A DNA stretch of 64,000 nucleotides from Sphingosinicella sp. CPCC 101087 (GTDB lineage: Bacteria; Pseudomonadota; Alphaproteobacteria; Sphingomonadales; Sphingomonadaceae). The stretch's first letter is position 1. Each line of letters opens with the position of its first letter. A model generated the notes under the pieces. That model was not told where the DNA came from. It did no database searches and was given only the letters and a program-made list of their open reading frames with translations. Where the stretch lies: contig NZ_SBFF01000004.1 in assembly GCF_004151485.1 (NCBI RefSeq), positions 1-64,000 of the forward strand. The letters run 5' to 3'. Of the stretch, positions 63,926 to 64,000 are shown piece by piece. The position numbers and the translations under genes are program-made.

Positions 63926-64000
63926 ATGCCCGTCGATCCGAATGCGCCGGTGCGCATCAGCGCCTACAACTGGGTCCCGCCCTTCGCCCGCGGCCTCGTC
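63926..64000 (+). CDS. 5' end of a glutathione S-transferase-like gene
   Basis: First 25 codons only (MPVDPNAPVRISAYNWVPPF). The start of strand 1 and the WVPPFARGLV turn look like a bacterial GST; too short to be sure. GGGAGAG ribosome site; 23 bases after the VOC gene, so in the same operon. Confidence 0.45.
   Translation, partial: MPVDPNAPVRISAYNWVPPFARGLV

Overview
The window is about 65-70% G+C by eye, dense with overlapping genes (ATGA, GTGA and TGATG junctions), and carries the gene set of a lignin-degrading alphaproteobacterium of the order Sphingomonadales (Sphingobium, Novosphingobium or Sphingosinicella-like). The diagnostic content is a complete protocatechuate 4,5-cleavage pathway with ligM, metF and purU, as known from Sphingobium sp. 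SYK-6 and Novosphingobium. I see no phage, insertion sequence, CRISPR array or rRNA. One tRNA (Glu) is present.

Layout. (1) 0-2.6 kb: the 5' part of a large secreted M10 (serralysin-type) metalloprotease with PPC-like and RTX domains, then a small lipoprotein. (2) 2.6-7.0 kb: a one-carbon module, fdhD, metF, ligM and purU, for O-demethylation of vanillate-type acids and disposal of the methyl group. (3) 7.1-18.3 kb: ring cleavage. ligI-ligU-ligK run leftward; an aldehyde dehydrogenase, an unusual LysR-type regulator with two helix-turn-helix domains, a DUF1932 oxidoreductase, ligJ-ligA-ligB-ligC and a PcaK-like importer run rightward. Together they take protocatechuate to pyruvate plus oxaloacetate. 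A MetE-like methyltransferase follows at 18.4 kb. (4) 19.6-39.2 kb: an accessory lignin side-chain and aryl-ether block holding a MarR regulator, a transporter, three aldehyde or alcohol dehydrogenases, a LigD-like C-alpha dehydrogenase, three LigF-like glutathione transferases (two overlapping), a CmcJ/NvfI-family putative oxygenase, an amidohydrolase, two AMP-forming acyl-CoA synthetases, an O-methyltransferase, a FerB/HCHL hydratase-lyase and a GMC oxidoreductase. Its promoters share a TTGTA-headed operator-like motif, also found ahead of the MarR gene, so the block looks like one regulon. (5) 39.2-64 kb: mostly housekeeping or unrelated genes: transporters, NUDIX, extensin-family protein, prfC, a glycosyltransferase/glycogen-debranching pair, small lipoproteins, an esterase/GlxA pair, DUF899, tRNA-Glu, an SMP-30 lactonase/GH3 glucosidase pair, recJ, glpX and an HxlR/glyoxalase locus.

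How the genes may work together (inference): lignin dimers are oxidised at C-alpha by the SDR, cleaved by GST beta-etherases, and the released side-chain alcohols and aldehydes are oxidised by the GMC enzyme and aldehyde dehydrogenases. Hydroxycinnamates are activated to CoA esters and shortened by FerB. The resulting vanillate is demethylated by LigM to protocatechuate, which the lig pathway opens and degrades, while MetF, PurU and formate dehydrogenase (via FdhD) burn the methyl group.
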